Assembly: GCA_001799395.1 (NCBI GenBank)
Contig: MGTJ01000096.1
Location: 1 to 36,207, forward strand
Direction of reading: 5' to 3'
Source of the DNA: Desulfobacterales bacterium RIFOXYA12_FULL_46_15
GTDB lineage: Bacteria > Desulfobacterota > Desulfobacteria > Desulfobacterales > Desulfobacteraceae
Length of the DNA: 36,207 nt
Shown here in pieces: positions 23,299 to 30,661 of the stretch (positions are counted from its first letter, which is position 1; each line of letters begins with the position of its first letter). The translations under genes and the position numbers were made by a program. Below the pieces are notes generated by a model. It worked only from the letters and a program-made list of their open reading frames with translations. It did not search any database and was not told where the DNA came from.

Positions 23299-23940
23299 CT
23301 ATGCCTGTTTAACCAGGCCCCTGTTAAGATTCAGGTTGATCATGAGTCCAAGCGTCCTGATGGTCTCATCCGTGTCAAAGACCTCGGCCCTTAAGGAGAA
23401 TGACAACACGGACAGATAGCTGGAAAAAAGACACAGGGAGAGAAGACTGCTGTCTATCTCTTTTCTGATTTCATCGCGATTTTTTGCAGTTTGTATCATC
23501 TCTTCCAGCTTGAATAAGAATTGCTCTATCTGAGAATCCATGATTTTTTTCCAGGTCACCTCAACCACAAGAATATTTCCAATATAGGTTTTTGACAGGT
23601 TGGGGCGTTCGGCATAATGCCAAATCAGCTGCCCGGCAATATGGAGAAATTGGTTTTCAAAAGAGATGTCCTCCGGCAGGGTATTAAAGGCATTCGTCAG
23701 GGCTTTTTCAATCCCTTCATACAGGCAGGCAGCCAGAAGATCCGATTTGTTTGTAAAATGTTTGAATATGGTGCCGTATCCCATTTCCGCTTCTCCGGCA
23801 ACGGCTCTCATCGTTGTTCCGCTAAAGCCCAGTTTTTCGAACAGATTGCCGGCTGATAGTAAAATCAGATCTCTGGTTTCGATTTTTTGTTTTTCTCTAT
23901 GCTTAGATGGTCCTTTTTCCAGTTTATTTTTATTGCTCAT
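23299..23940 (-). CDS. TetR-family transcriptional regulator
   Basis: 213 residues. The N-terminal helix-turn-helix covers about residues 24-70 (ETRDLILLSAGNLFEKLGFS, then TTMRAVAGEAEMGYGTIFKH). The remaining 140 residues are a helical ligand-binding domain without recognisable specificity. A basic tail of about 20 residues precedes the HTH. The start has AGGAG upstream. A perfect 14-bp palindrome lies 15 bases before the start, a likely autoregulatory operator. The ferredoxin fragment lies downstream on the same strand. Confidence 0.88.
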   Translation of the reverse strand: MSNKNKLEKGPSKHREKQKIETRDLILLSAGNLFEKLGFSGTTMRAVAGEAEMGYGTIFKHFTNKSDLLAACLYEGIEKALTNAFNTLPEDISFENQFLHIAGQLIWHYAERPNLSKTYIGNILVVEVTWKKIMDSQIEQFLFKLEEMIQTAKNRDEIRKEIDSSLLSLCLFSSYLSVLSFSLRAEVFDTDETIRTLGLMINLNLNRGLVKQA

Positions 23941-23954
23941 GAAATCTCCTTTTG

Positions 23955-23968
23955 GTGATCATGATCAC
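23955..23968. promoter_or_regulatory. Perfect palindrome upstream of the TetR gene
   Basis: GTGATCATGATCAC is a perfect 14-bp dyad, 15 bases upstream of the tetR start codon. TetR proteins usually bind such dyads over their own promoter, so this is the best operator candidate for the regulator at 23299-23940. Confidence 0.55.
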
Positions 23969-24039
23969 ATGAAATGAAATTCACAGGCAAATCAAGGAAA
24001 ATTCTTTAAAAGAATGTCGGTTCTCAGAGTTTTATCCTA

Positions 24040-24573
24040 TTATGAAACAACAAATGAGTTTAGTTTGGCCGCCAGGTCTTTATGCCCTGAAGTTTCAAAA
24101 CCTGCATGGATGGATTTTAAAATTTCCCGGATAATGCCGGTTTTGGGCCTTGGGGAAAGCATCTGAACCTCAATGGTTTTGATGTCCATGAGGAATTCTT
24201 CGATCTGGGAGTAGGGCATCCGGCTGTCGGTCATATGTTTCTTTATTTCCGGCAGGATGATGTCAAGGGCAGCACGGCCCTGATCATCTATCACCGGGCT
24301 GTTGCCTAGGGATAAGGAGGCATCGGGGCCGGCATCGATTTTGATCTCCAGAACGGCCATCCCTTCACGGGTGATCCCGATGCCGCCGGAAAGGGTTTTT
24401 AGTTCTGCAAACCCTTGTATATAAAGGCTTTCCGCCATTGACCCGGCATCGTTTTTTTCCAATCCGAGGGATTGCCCCACCTCATACATGGAGACCTGGG
24501 CATCAGGATCTCCGCCTGTCCGGTTATACAGCTCATATAAAAAGGCTTTTGCTTCAGGGCTGACCGTTACCAT
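24040..24573 (-). CDS. Conserved protein of unknown function, winged-helix-like N-terminus
   Basis: 177 residues from the ATG at 24573, which has AGGA eight bases upstream; the reading to 24630 lacks this. I do not recognise the family. Residues 1-80 look like a winged helix (AQVSMYEVGQSLGLEKNDAG, SMAESLYIQGFAELKT, then GIGITREGMAVLE as the wing). The C-terminal half is helical and acidic, with no cysteines and no membrane segment. It precedes the TetR gene on the same strand with a 99-base gap holding the palindrome, so it may share regulation. Confidence 0.75.
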   Translation of the reverse strand: MVTVSPEAKAFLYELYNRTGGDPDAQVSMYEVGQSLGLEKNDAGSMAESLYIQGFAELKTLSGGIGITREGMAVLEIKIDAGPDASLSLGNSPVIDDQGRAALDIILPEIKKHMTDSRMPYSQIEEFLMDIKTIEVQMLSPRPKTGIIREILKSIHAGFETSGHKDLAAKLNSFVVS

Positions 24574-24769
24574 GTCGTTCTTCCTTTGTTTATGTAATTT
24601 TTCAGATTTTTTGATCATACCATGGATCATGGGTCAATGACATATAAAACAGGCATGATGAAAACATGAATTAAATTTGCCTGATGCCTGCCCTATAATA
24701 ATTAATATCCATTTTTTAAATGCCATGTAGTTTAATTGACGGGTTCAACAGATTTCAGGAGGGATACAA

Positions 24770-25106
24770 ATGACATTGATACTTAAATCCGATGCATTTG
24801 GCAGCGGGCAGGAAATTCCTGTTCAATATACCTGTGAAGGAGAGGATATCTCTCCTGATTTAAGATGGGAAAAAAGTCTCTGAAAATACAAAAAGCCTTG
24901 CGCTGATCGTTCATGACCCCGATGTACCAAGCCCTGACAACCCGAAACGGATCTGGGTTCCCTGAGCCCTGTACAATCTTGCCCCGGACACCACAGGCCT
25001 TGCCCGGGATATTTCCGTGGATGAACTTCCACCAAAAACCCTGGAAGTGACTAAAATCTTCCAGGGTGGTCTGTTTAATCCTCCCCATCTCTATTTTTTT
25101 AATTGA
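24770..25106 (+). pseudogene. YbhB/YbcL (PEBP) family gene, frameshifted and with internal stop
   Basis: It starts well (AGGAGG six bases before the ATG) with TLILKSDAFGSGQEIPVQYT and CEGEDISPDLRW. A run of six A residues near 24868 shifts the frame; the family sequence resumes as SLALIVHDPDVPSPDNP and RIWVP. There a TGA stands where the family has Trp (WVHWxLYN). The text then continues ALYNLAPDTTGLARDISV and ends in PPHLYFFN, lacking the central GxGGPCPP region. At least one frameshift, one stop and one deletion make it non-functional. The family binds phospholipid-like ligands and has no settled role in bacteria. Confidence 0.85.
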
Positions 25107-25108
25107 TG

Positions 25109-25444
25109 TCACATGCGCCGGATCGAATCCACAATAAACGGGGTACACCGGATGGCAATACTTTGTTTTTTGACCCAGATCCGGACCATTGATACGGATT
25201 CTCCGGCAAGCGTGGTTATATTGGGGAGATCTTCGGCAAAAACAATATCCTTAGCCCTGAATTCATAATAAAACGTATTGTCGGAAAACGGATCAGCGAT
25301 CAGTATCACCCGGGTCGCATCATGAGGATGCTTGCGAGGTGACCCGGAAAACGGGGTATACTTTGTTTTATCAAACCCCTGAGGTCGTACAGCGGTTTGA
25401 ATCTCAAATTTCTCCTTTAGTTCAAGAAAATTTACAATGGCCAT
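25109..25444 (-). CDS. Small conserved protein of unknown function
   Basis: 111 residues starting MAIVNFLELKEKFEIQ; GGAG precedes the ATG. It is intact, in contrast to its neighbours. Sequence landmarks are PFSGSPRKHPHDATRVILIA, DPFSDNTFYYEF and SVSMVRIWVKKQSIAIRCTP, suggesting a compact mainly beta protein with no signal peptide and one cysteine. It resembles a small family found in Desulfobacterota, some members of which I believe carry a pyrophosphatase label; I cannot support that activity from the sequence. Its 3' end almost touches the PEBP pseudogene. Confidence 0.75.
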   Translation of the reverse strand: MAIVNFLELKEKFEIQTAVRPQGFDKTKYTPFSGSPRKHPHDATRVILIADPFSDNTFYYEFRAKDIVFAEDLPNITTLAGESVSMVRIWVKKQSIAIRCTPFIVDSIRRM

Positions 25445-25623
25445 AATCAGTCTCCTTTATTGAAAATTCGAAATTTCATGAGTTTGATACAGTATTATAA
25501 ATCGGAAAGAACAAAAAAAAATATGAAAAAAAATAATTCCCTTAATTTAATTACAATAAAAATAGTTTTCAATATGTGTCCTTGTTCAGGATGGATTATC
25601 TTATTTTTTTTCGGAAGCTGAAC

Positions 25624-25725
25624 CGTATCCAGGGTGCTTGTTTTGCCACCTCCGGGCCGGGCGCTACCAATGTTTCAACAGGGGTTGGCGCAGCCTTTAT
25701 CCGGCTTTTCCCGGAAAGATTTTAA
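25624..25725 (+). pseudogene. Fragment of a ThDP-dependent enzyme gene (acetolactate synthase-like)
   Basis: The reading RIQGACFATSGPGATNVSTG followed by VGAAF and a stop at 25723-25725 contains the SGPGATN motif typical of the N-terminal pyrimidine-binding domain of acetolactate synthase-like enzymes. Nothing upstream or downstream continues the homology, so only about 30 codons remain of a gene normally of about 550. Confidence 0.65.
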
Positions 25726-25766
25726 AGGTATTGTTCAATTCGACAAATCAAAATAAGGAGAAAACA

Positions 25767-26093
25767 ATGGAAGCATTATTGATAATTGATATGCAGACGG
25801 GATTATTTTTAAATACCCCGCGGTTTGATGCCAAAACCATCATCAGCCGGATATCCAGTTATTTTAGGGATACGGATAAGCCTGTGGTGTTTATCCAACA
25901 TGACGGAACCAGGGAAGATTATCTTTTTCATGGTTCCCCTGACTGGGAGGTACTCCCGGATCTCATAAAAAGTGAAACCGATATGTTTATTGAAAAGACT
26001 GCCAATGATGCATTCTACAGAACCGGATTGAACAGCTATCTTCAGCAGAAAGGGATTGAAAACAAATGGAATCTTGATAAAGACAGTATATGA
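25767..26093 (+). pseudogene. Isochorismatase-family hydrolase, C-terminally truncated
   Basis: 108 residues from an ATG with AGGAG upstream. The first part is typical (EALLIIDMQTGLFLNTPRFD with the catalytic Asp, then PVVFIQHDG and EKTANDAFYRTGLNSYLQQK). Family members run to about 180 residues and have the nucleophilic cysteine in a GxxTxxCV motif just where this one ends with an unrelated tail NKWNLDKDSI. The catalytic lysine (EKT) is present and the cysteine is not. The gene looks cut by a deletion, with the AAA-Lon gene following convergently 21 bases away. Confidence 0.7.
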
Positions 26094-26114
26094 AGCATCG
26101 GTTCGGGGTTCAAC

Positions 26115-29100
26115 TTATTCCATATAGTGTTTAAATATCTGTTCATGTGAAATATAGAGTTCCCGTTCAGGGTCCATCAGGTATTTCCGGATGGCATTGA
26201 CCCGTCGGATAATTTCTTGTTCCGCCCTTTTTCTCATTTCTTTTTTTGTCTCAATAATGGTTTCCTTGAGCATGGGTGTTCTTTCAGCCGCAGAATATTT
26301 TTCACTTTTCAGTCTGATCCGCATATCAATCAATATCTCGAGCTGCCGGGTATGGTTTTCGTCAAGAAACAGGACTTCGGGGATGAGATCGGCAAAATGG
26401 GTAACGGCAATAATATCTTTTTTCCGCTGCCAGTATCCCATGAGAAATTCCGGTTCAAGGTCTTTATAATTCTGCAGGGGCATGTACATCCGCCGAAGGT
26501 ACAGGAGGACCTTTTCGGTTTTTTTCCTGTGCCCGCCAATGATAACGGAACCGCCCACTTCATCTTTTCTGACACCCTTGGTCCATGGCGCTCCTGTGAT
26601 CCCGAAATCAATACACAGGGGAATCCTTAAAAGGGCAGAGAGGGTATTTAAGGCCAAGGCGTAACCGGCCGAGGGTCCACCCACATTGTAAGAGGCGGAT
26701 AGGAGCTGATGATGAAGGGAATATCGCTGCAGAAAATCGCCGAAAATCCATGGAATGCTGAAATCCGGAGCCAGTTCCTGTATATAATTTTTGACCATGG
26801 TCAGGGCTTCCTGGGCAGACTGTTTTGTCATCTGGACGGCCATGTCCATTTGAGCCATATTGGATGCAGACGAGGAAACAGCACCGGTCACGATAATGGG
26901 TGATCCTTCCACCCGACCAGTGAGACTCGTGGCAATGGGCAGAAGCATTCCTGAAACATCGTTGGCACCCGCACCAATGATAAACCCGACCTGGGGCTCC
27001 TTGCTCAGTTCCGTTTCCAGGAATTCATTGAGTTGAACAGATCCTTTTCTCACCGGGCTCTGGGATATTTCCCGCCGGGCAGATTCAAGATGAGCTTCCA
27101 CAATGGGGTAATCTTCTTCAGAAGCAATGTGGTCCACATTGGAAAGGATCAGATCATAGTGCTCAACAAAATTTTTAATATCATGTTTTATCTTTGATTT
27201 GATCAAAGGAGGTGCTTTGACGGCATCCAGTATACCGATGATGGTTTTAAAATTCAATTTGATAAAATCGCATTTTTCCAGGGAGGTGGAGGTTTTAAGC
27301 TGCCTGAGTTTTAAAAGCACTTTGTATTCCGTGCTGCAAAGTGCGATGGCCTTTTCGGTAAAGGAGGTATAATCGGCCGGTGTATTGCAGATCCCCTGAG
27401 CGGTTTCAATGATTTTCTCAATTTCAAATTCCCGTTTATGGGGAAGGGCTTCAAATTGTTTTCTGATAATGTCAAAGATGTCCTTTTGACTCATATATCC
27501 CGATATTTCAAGGGTTTTCAGCCTTTTTGAACGGATCAGGGCAGGGTCGAGAATATCCAGCCGGTTGGTGGTCAGGACCGTAAATACCTTGTTGATCGGG
27601 ATCTCCCCGTCAATGATATTTAAGAATTTATTGGTCAGGGCATCGGAGGGCTGGCCGCCGGTGGCGCTTCTTCTCGGTGCCAGGGCATCCCCTTCATCAA
27701 AGAAGATGATGGTGGGTGCGATCATCTTGGCAATATCATATACTTTTTCAAGATTTGAGACCGCACCATGGACCGGGCTGGAAGGGTCCTGAAGGGCCGT
27801 GGGGCTGGTTGCAATATCATGAACCCTTAAATTGGAAGAAAGCCAGGTCCTGACCAGAAAGGTCTTGCCGCTGCCGGGCGGGCCGGTGAGCACAACACCC
27901 TTGTCCTCACTGATACCGTAACTGAAGCAGTTGTTGGCCATTTCTGAAAATTTATCCTTGATATCTCCCACATACTCGTCCCATTGAACCGTCCGGTCCA
28001 TGCGGTCGACAACCTTGCTGTAAAGTTCACCATAGACATTTTTGGCAACCAGTTCAAATGCACTCCGGATCAGGATACCGTTGTCCAGGAAATTAAGGAG
28101 AAAATCCCCCCGGATATGGATAATGGATTCAATGAGTTTTCTGACATAGGCCGGGCTGATTTTAAGGCTTCGTTCTTTAAATACGGAATAGATTTTTTCA
28201 GCAGCATGATCAAGCTTGGTGCAATCCTCTGTGTATTGTGTCGGAATCTGGTGCCGTTTGATTTCAAGAAAGATGATTTTTTTAAGATTCCCGGCATTCA
28301 TCCAGTATTTTGACATATCAATGATACAGCCTTTTTCCACAAACCGCCGATATATGGCGGAATCAAACCTGTGGGTCTGATCTGAGGTGGCAATGACAAA
28401 ACAGTCTCTTCTCCCATCAATGATTTCATCCAGAACAATATTGGAGGTGTCAATCAAGGTCCGCTGCTGTTTCTCAGCACCTCCGCTCCCATAGCTGCTT
28501 TCCGATTTCCCAAAGGCGGAATGGGCTTCTTCGATATGCCGGATGGAGGTGATTTTGGGGTGGCCCATGGCCCGTTTAAAATAATTTCCAGGTTCTCCTG
28601 ACAGGGCCGTCTGGTAATCATTGGGTGTGATAATGGAGGAATCAACCGGGATGCCCCGTTCTTCAAAATATGTCAGGTTGCTCATGATACGTTTTTTAAA
28701 AATGAATCGCAATACCGGAATCCCGGCAAGACGGCTGTAAAAGATCTGTTTTCTTTTTCTGGCGATTTTCATGGCAAATTCAGGGTCAACATCGGCAAGG
28801 CTGGTAAAAAGGCTGTGTTTTGCAAGAATTTCTTTTTTCTTCTTTTTCCAGTCAATGGTTGGGATCACTTCATTTCTGAACACCACTTTTTCAAGCGCTT
28901 CCCTTACCGTTGCACTCTTGCCGCTGCCTGAGGAGCCTTCAATCAGAACAATGGGTGCTTTGGGGACACCGGGATCTTCAATATGCTCTTTTCTGATATG
29001 GGCACGGTATATTTTATCAAATGTTTCTTCCAGCTCAAACGGGACATGAAGATCTGTCAGATCCTTATCCAGAACGGCAATCAGATAGTGATATTCAACC

Positions 29101-29426
29101 TTGGCCAGTTCTTTTTCAATGATCATATCCCAGGATGCACCCGGGTTGGTTTCTCCTGAATATAAAAACCTTTTTTTCCAGTCCCTTAAAATTTCAGGAT
29201 TGTTCAGGACATTCATTTTTCTTGTTCTTCTTTTCATGAAAAATAAAAAGAAAAAAGATTCTTTCAGAAAAGAAATAAAGGGATGGGGCGGTTTATACTG
29301 ATTCAGGCGGGATCGGACAAAGGCCTTGGTGTCATAACTCCATGTCGCAACAAGTGCTTCAATCTTTTTTATGGAGTCTTCCGAAAGCCGGATAAATATC
29401 TTTTCTTTGGTGGTTCTTTTTGCCAT
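26115..29426 (-). CDS. AAA-AAA-Lon (S16) protease fusion, 1103 residues
   Basis: Order: a 45-residue N-terminal segment resembling a ribbon-helix-helix; a short hydrophobic patch (50-63, FISFLKESFFFLFF); AAA+ module 1 with Walker A GSSGSGKS (164-171) and a weak Walker B (IRHIEEAH, 295-302); AAA+ module 2 of FtsH/CDC48 type with Walker A GPPGSGKT (515-522), Walker B IIFFDEGDA (573-581) and sensor TTNRLDILDPALIRSKR; and a C-terminal Lon S16 domain (about 800-1020). In S16 the nucleophile is Ser919 in GGPSAG, and Lys969 in GGHRKK aligns with the Lon catalytic lysine (GGLKEK). GMLLPIATSLT and IIVTG match Lon. It should be an ATP-driven protease. It is 30 bases downstream of an SPFH gene. I know no described protein with this layout, although the parts are familiar. 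Confidence 0.85.
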   Translation of the reverse strand: MAKRTTKEKIFIRLSEDSIKKIEALVATWSYDTKAFVRSRLNQYKPPHPFISFLKESFFFLFFMKRRTRKMNVLNNPEILRDWKKRFLYSGETNPGASWDMIIEKELAKVEYHYLIAVLDKDLTDLHVPFELEETFDKIYRAHIRKEHIEDPGVPKAPIVLIEGSSGSGKSATVREALEKVVFRNEVIPTIDWKKKKKEILAKHSLFTSLADVDPEFAMKIARKRKQIFYSRLAGIPVLRFIFKKRIMSNLTYFEERGIPVDSSIITPNDYQTALSGEPGNYFKRAMGHPKITSIRHIEEAHSAFGKSESSYGSGGAEKQQRTLIDTSNIVLDEIIDGRRDCFVIATSDQTHRFDSAIYRRFVEKGCIIDMSKYWMNAGNLKKIIFLEIKRHQIPTQYTEDCTKLDHAAEKIYSVFKERSLKISPAYVRKLIESIIHIRGDFLLNFLDNGILIRSAFELVAKNVYGELYSKVVDRMDRTVQWDEYVGDIKDKFSEMANNCFSYGISEDKGVVLTGPPGSGKTFLVRTWLSSNLRVHDIATSPTALQDPSSPVHGAVSNLEKVYDIAKMIAPTIIFFDEGDALAPRRSATGGQPSDALTNKFLNIIDGEIPINKVFTVLTTNRLDILDPALIRSKRLKTLEISGYMSQKDIFDIIRKQFEALPHKREFEIEKIIETAQGICNTPADYTSFTEKAIALCSTEYKVLLKLRQLKTSTSLEKCDFIKLNFKTIIGILDAVKAPPLIKSKIKHDIKNFVEHYDLILSNVDHIASEEDYPIVEAHLESARREISQSPVRKGSVQLNEFLETELSKEPQVGFIIGAGANDVSGMLLPIATSLTGRVEGSPIIVTGAVSSSASNMAQMDMAVQMTKQSAQEALTMVKNYIQELAPDFSIPWIFGDFLQRYSLHHQLLSASYNVGGPSAGYALALNTLSALLRIPLCIDFGITGAPWTKGVRKDEVGGSVIIGGHRKKTEKVLLYLRRMYMPLQNYKDLEPEFLMGYWQRKKDIIAVTHFADLIPEVLFLDENHTRQLEILIDMRIRLKSEKYSAAERTPMLKETIIETKKEMRKRAEQEIIRRVNAIRKYLMDPERELYISHEQIFKHYME

Positions 29427-29456
29427 CGTCGTCTCCCCAGGCCGATTCTTTTGCTG

Positions 29457-30467
29457 CTAAGGTTTGTCCGACCCGGCTGCCGCAGGGTCTTCTTTTTTTG
29501 CGCCGGCTTCTTCAGGCATTATTTTTTCTTTCATGAGGTCTTCGGGCAAGGTTATGGCAGGTGCCGAGCCAAGGCCGTGAAGGACAAAGGTTTTCTGGCC
29601 GGATTCATTTTTTTCATAGGCAGAGGCCCATTTCTGCTGGGAAAGAAAGTCAAATAAGGCCGGGTTTACACCCTTGGTGTCTGTTCTGCCAAGTGCCCTG
29701 TGAAGGGATTGGATGCCATCTAGATAAGCCTGGTAAAGTTTTCTTATCCGTTCAGCTTCCTGGTCGGCGGCATAATTTTCAGCCTCGGCAATCAACTGGC
29801 GCCGTTTTTTTTCTTCCGTGGCTTCCACGAGTTTGTCTCCGAATCGCGTTTCATTGAGGACAAAACTTACCACTTCTATGCCGTATTTCCTTTCGATGGT
29901 GGGGCCGTCCTTGTTGATGGGGCGATTTTTCAAAGCTTCGAAAATTATTTCTTTTATTTTTTCTCTTTCACTGATCAGCTTATTGACTTCCTGTGCCTGG
30001 AGGGTATCCTTGGCAATACCGTCGTAATCTCCCTGGAGAAGAAGCTCAGGGGACAGGTTCTCGATTCCCCAGATATTCAAATCCTTTATTCTAAAGGTCA
30101 TTGACGCAGAGGTCCAGAGCGCGACATTTTCCTTTGAAATGATTTTTATGGGATCAGCGCTCCCTCCCAGATACAGGTTCTGGTTCATCAGGGGAACAAC
30201 TTTTTCAAGGCTGGTAAAAAACGGGAGCCTGAAATGCCAGCCCACTTCTGTTACAGACCTTCTCTTGCCGCCGAGCTGTTCAAGGATGACGGCATAATTG
30301 AGTTTGACCTTGTATATGACCTTTGTTGAATAGACAACGGCTACAAAAGAGTAAAAAAATGCAATGATAAAACAGACAAGAACCATGATTCGAATGAAAT
30401 TCATCACCCTTGCACGCTGCAGAAATACCTCTGAGGGTACTTCCTTCAAGGCTGTTCCTTTTGTCAT
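29457..30467 (-). CDS. SPFH/band-7 (prohibitin-like) membrane protein
   Basis: 336 residues. One membrane segment at about 24-46 (FIRIMVLVCFIIAFFYSFVA), then an SPFH domain (about 50-230: KLNYAVILEQLGGKRRSVTE, GWHFRLPFF, ENVALWTSASMTFRIKD). A coiled coil rich in Glu and Ala follows (VEATEEKKRRQLIAEAENYA, about 225-265), as in HflK/HflC. A short Glu/Pro/Ala-rich tail ends it. SPFH proteins build large ring or dome assemblies in the inner membrane, and HflKC encloses the FtsH protease. GGAGG precedes the ATG. The next gene, on the same strand, encodes an AAA-AAA-Lon protease, so this is probably its membrane cage or regulator. Confidence 0.9.
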   Translation of the reverse strand: MTKGTALKEVPSEVFLQRARVMNFIRIMVLVCFIIAFFYSFVAVVYSTKVIYKVKLNYAVILEQLGGKRRSVTEVGWHFRLPFFTSLEKVVPLMNQNLYLGGSADPIKIISKENVALWTSASMTFRIKDLNIWGIENLSPELLLQGDYDGIAKDTLQAQEVNKLISEREKIKEIIFEALKNRPINKDGPTIERKYGIEVVSFVLNETRFGDKLVEATEEKKRRQLIAEAENYAADQEAERIRKLYQAYLDGIQSLHRALGRTDTKGVNPALFDFLSQQKWASAYEKNESGQKTFVLHGLGSAPAITLPEDLMKEKIMPEEAGAKKEDPAAAGSDKP

Positions 30468-30620
30468 GAAAACCTCCGGGACATGAAATGTATTCTGAAA
30501 TCTAAAAAATGTTTAACCGCTAATTAAAGAAACGTATTACTGAATCCGCAGTCAGATGAGAAAATATCCGTATGAATATCATAAATTTAAGTCAACTATA
30601 CATCAAGACCCAAACTGAGT

Positions 30621-30655
30621 CAAAAATTATTTACAGGAATCAAAGACCCTGTAAA
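30621..30655 (-). terminator. Terminator of the Ada-decarboxylase operon
   Basis: TTTACAGG (30630-30637) and CCTGTAAA (30648-30655) form a perfect 8-bp stem with a 10-base loop. On the minus strand it is followed by TAATTTTTG. It lies just after the decarboxylase stop and separates that operon from the SPFH gene. Confidence 0.7.
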
Positions 30656-30661
30656 GGGGAA

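Noticed and set aside
24985-25000. UGA in the PEBP gene as a second selenocysteine codon
   Set aside because: Relatives have Trp at that place, the gene also carries a frameshift and a deletion, and I see no SECIS-like hairpin with a GGUC apex.
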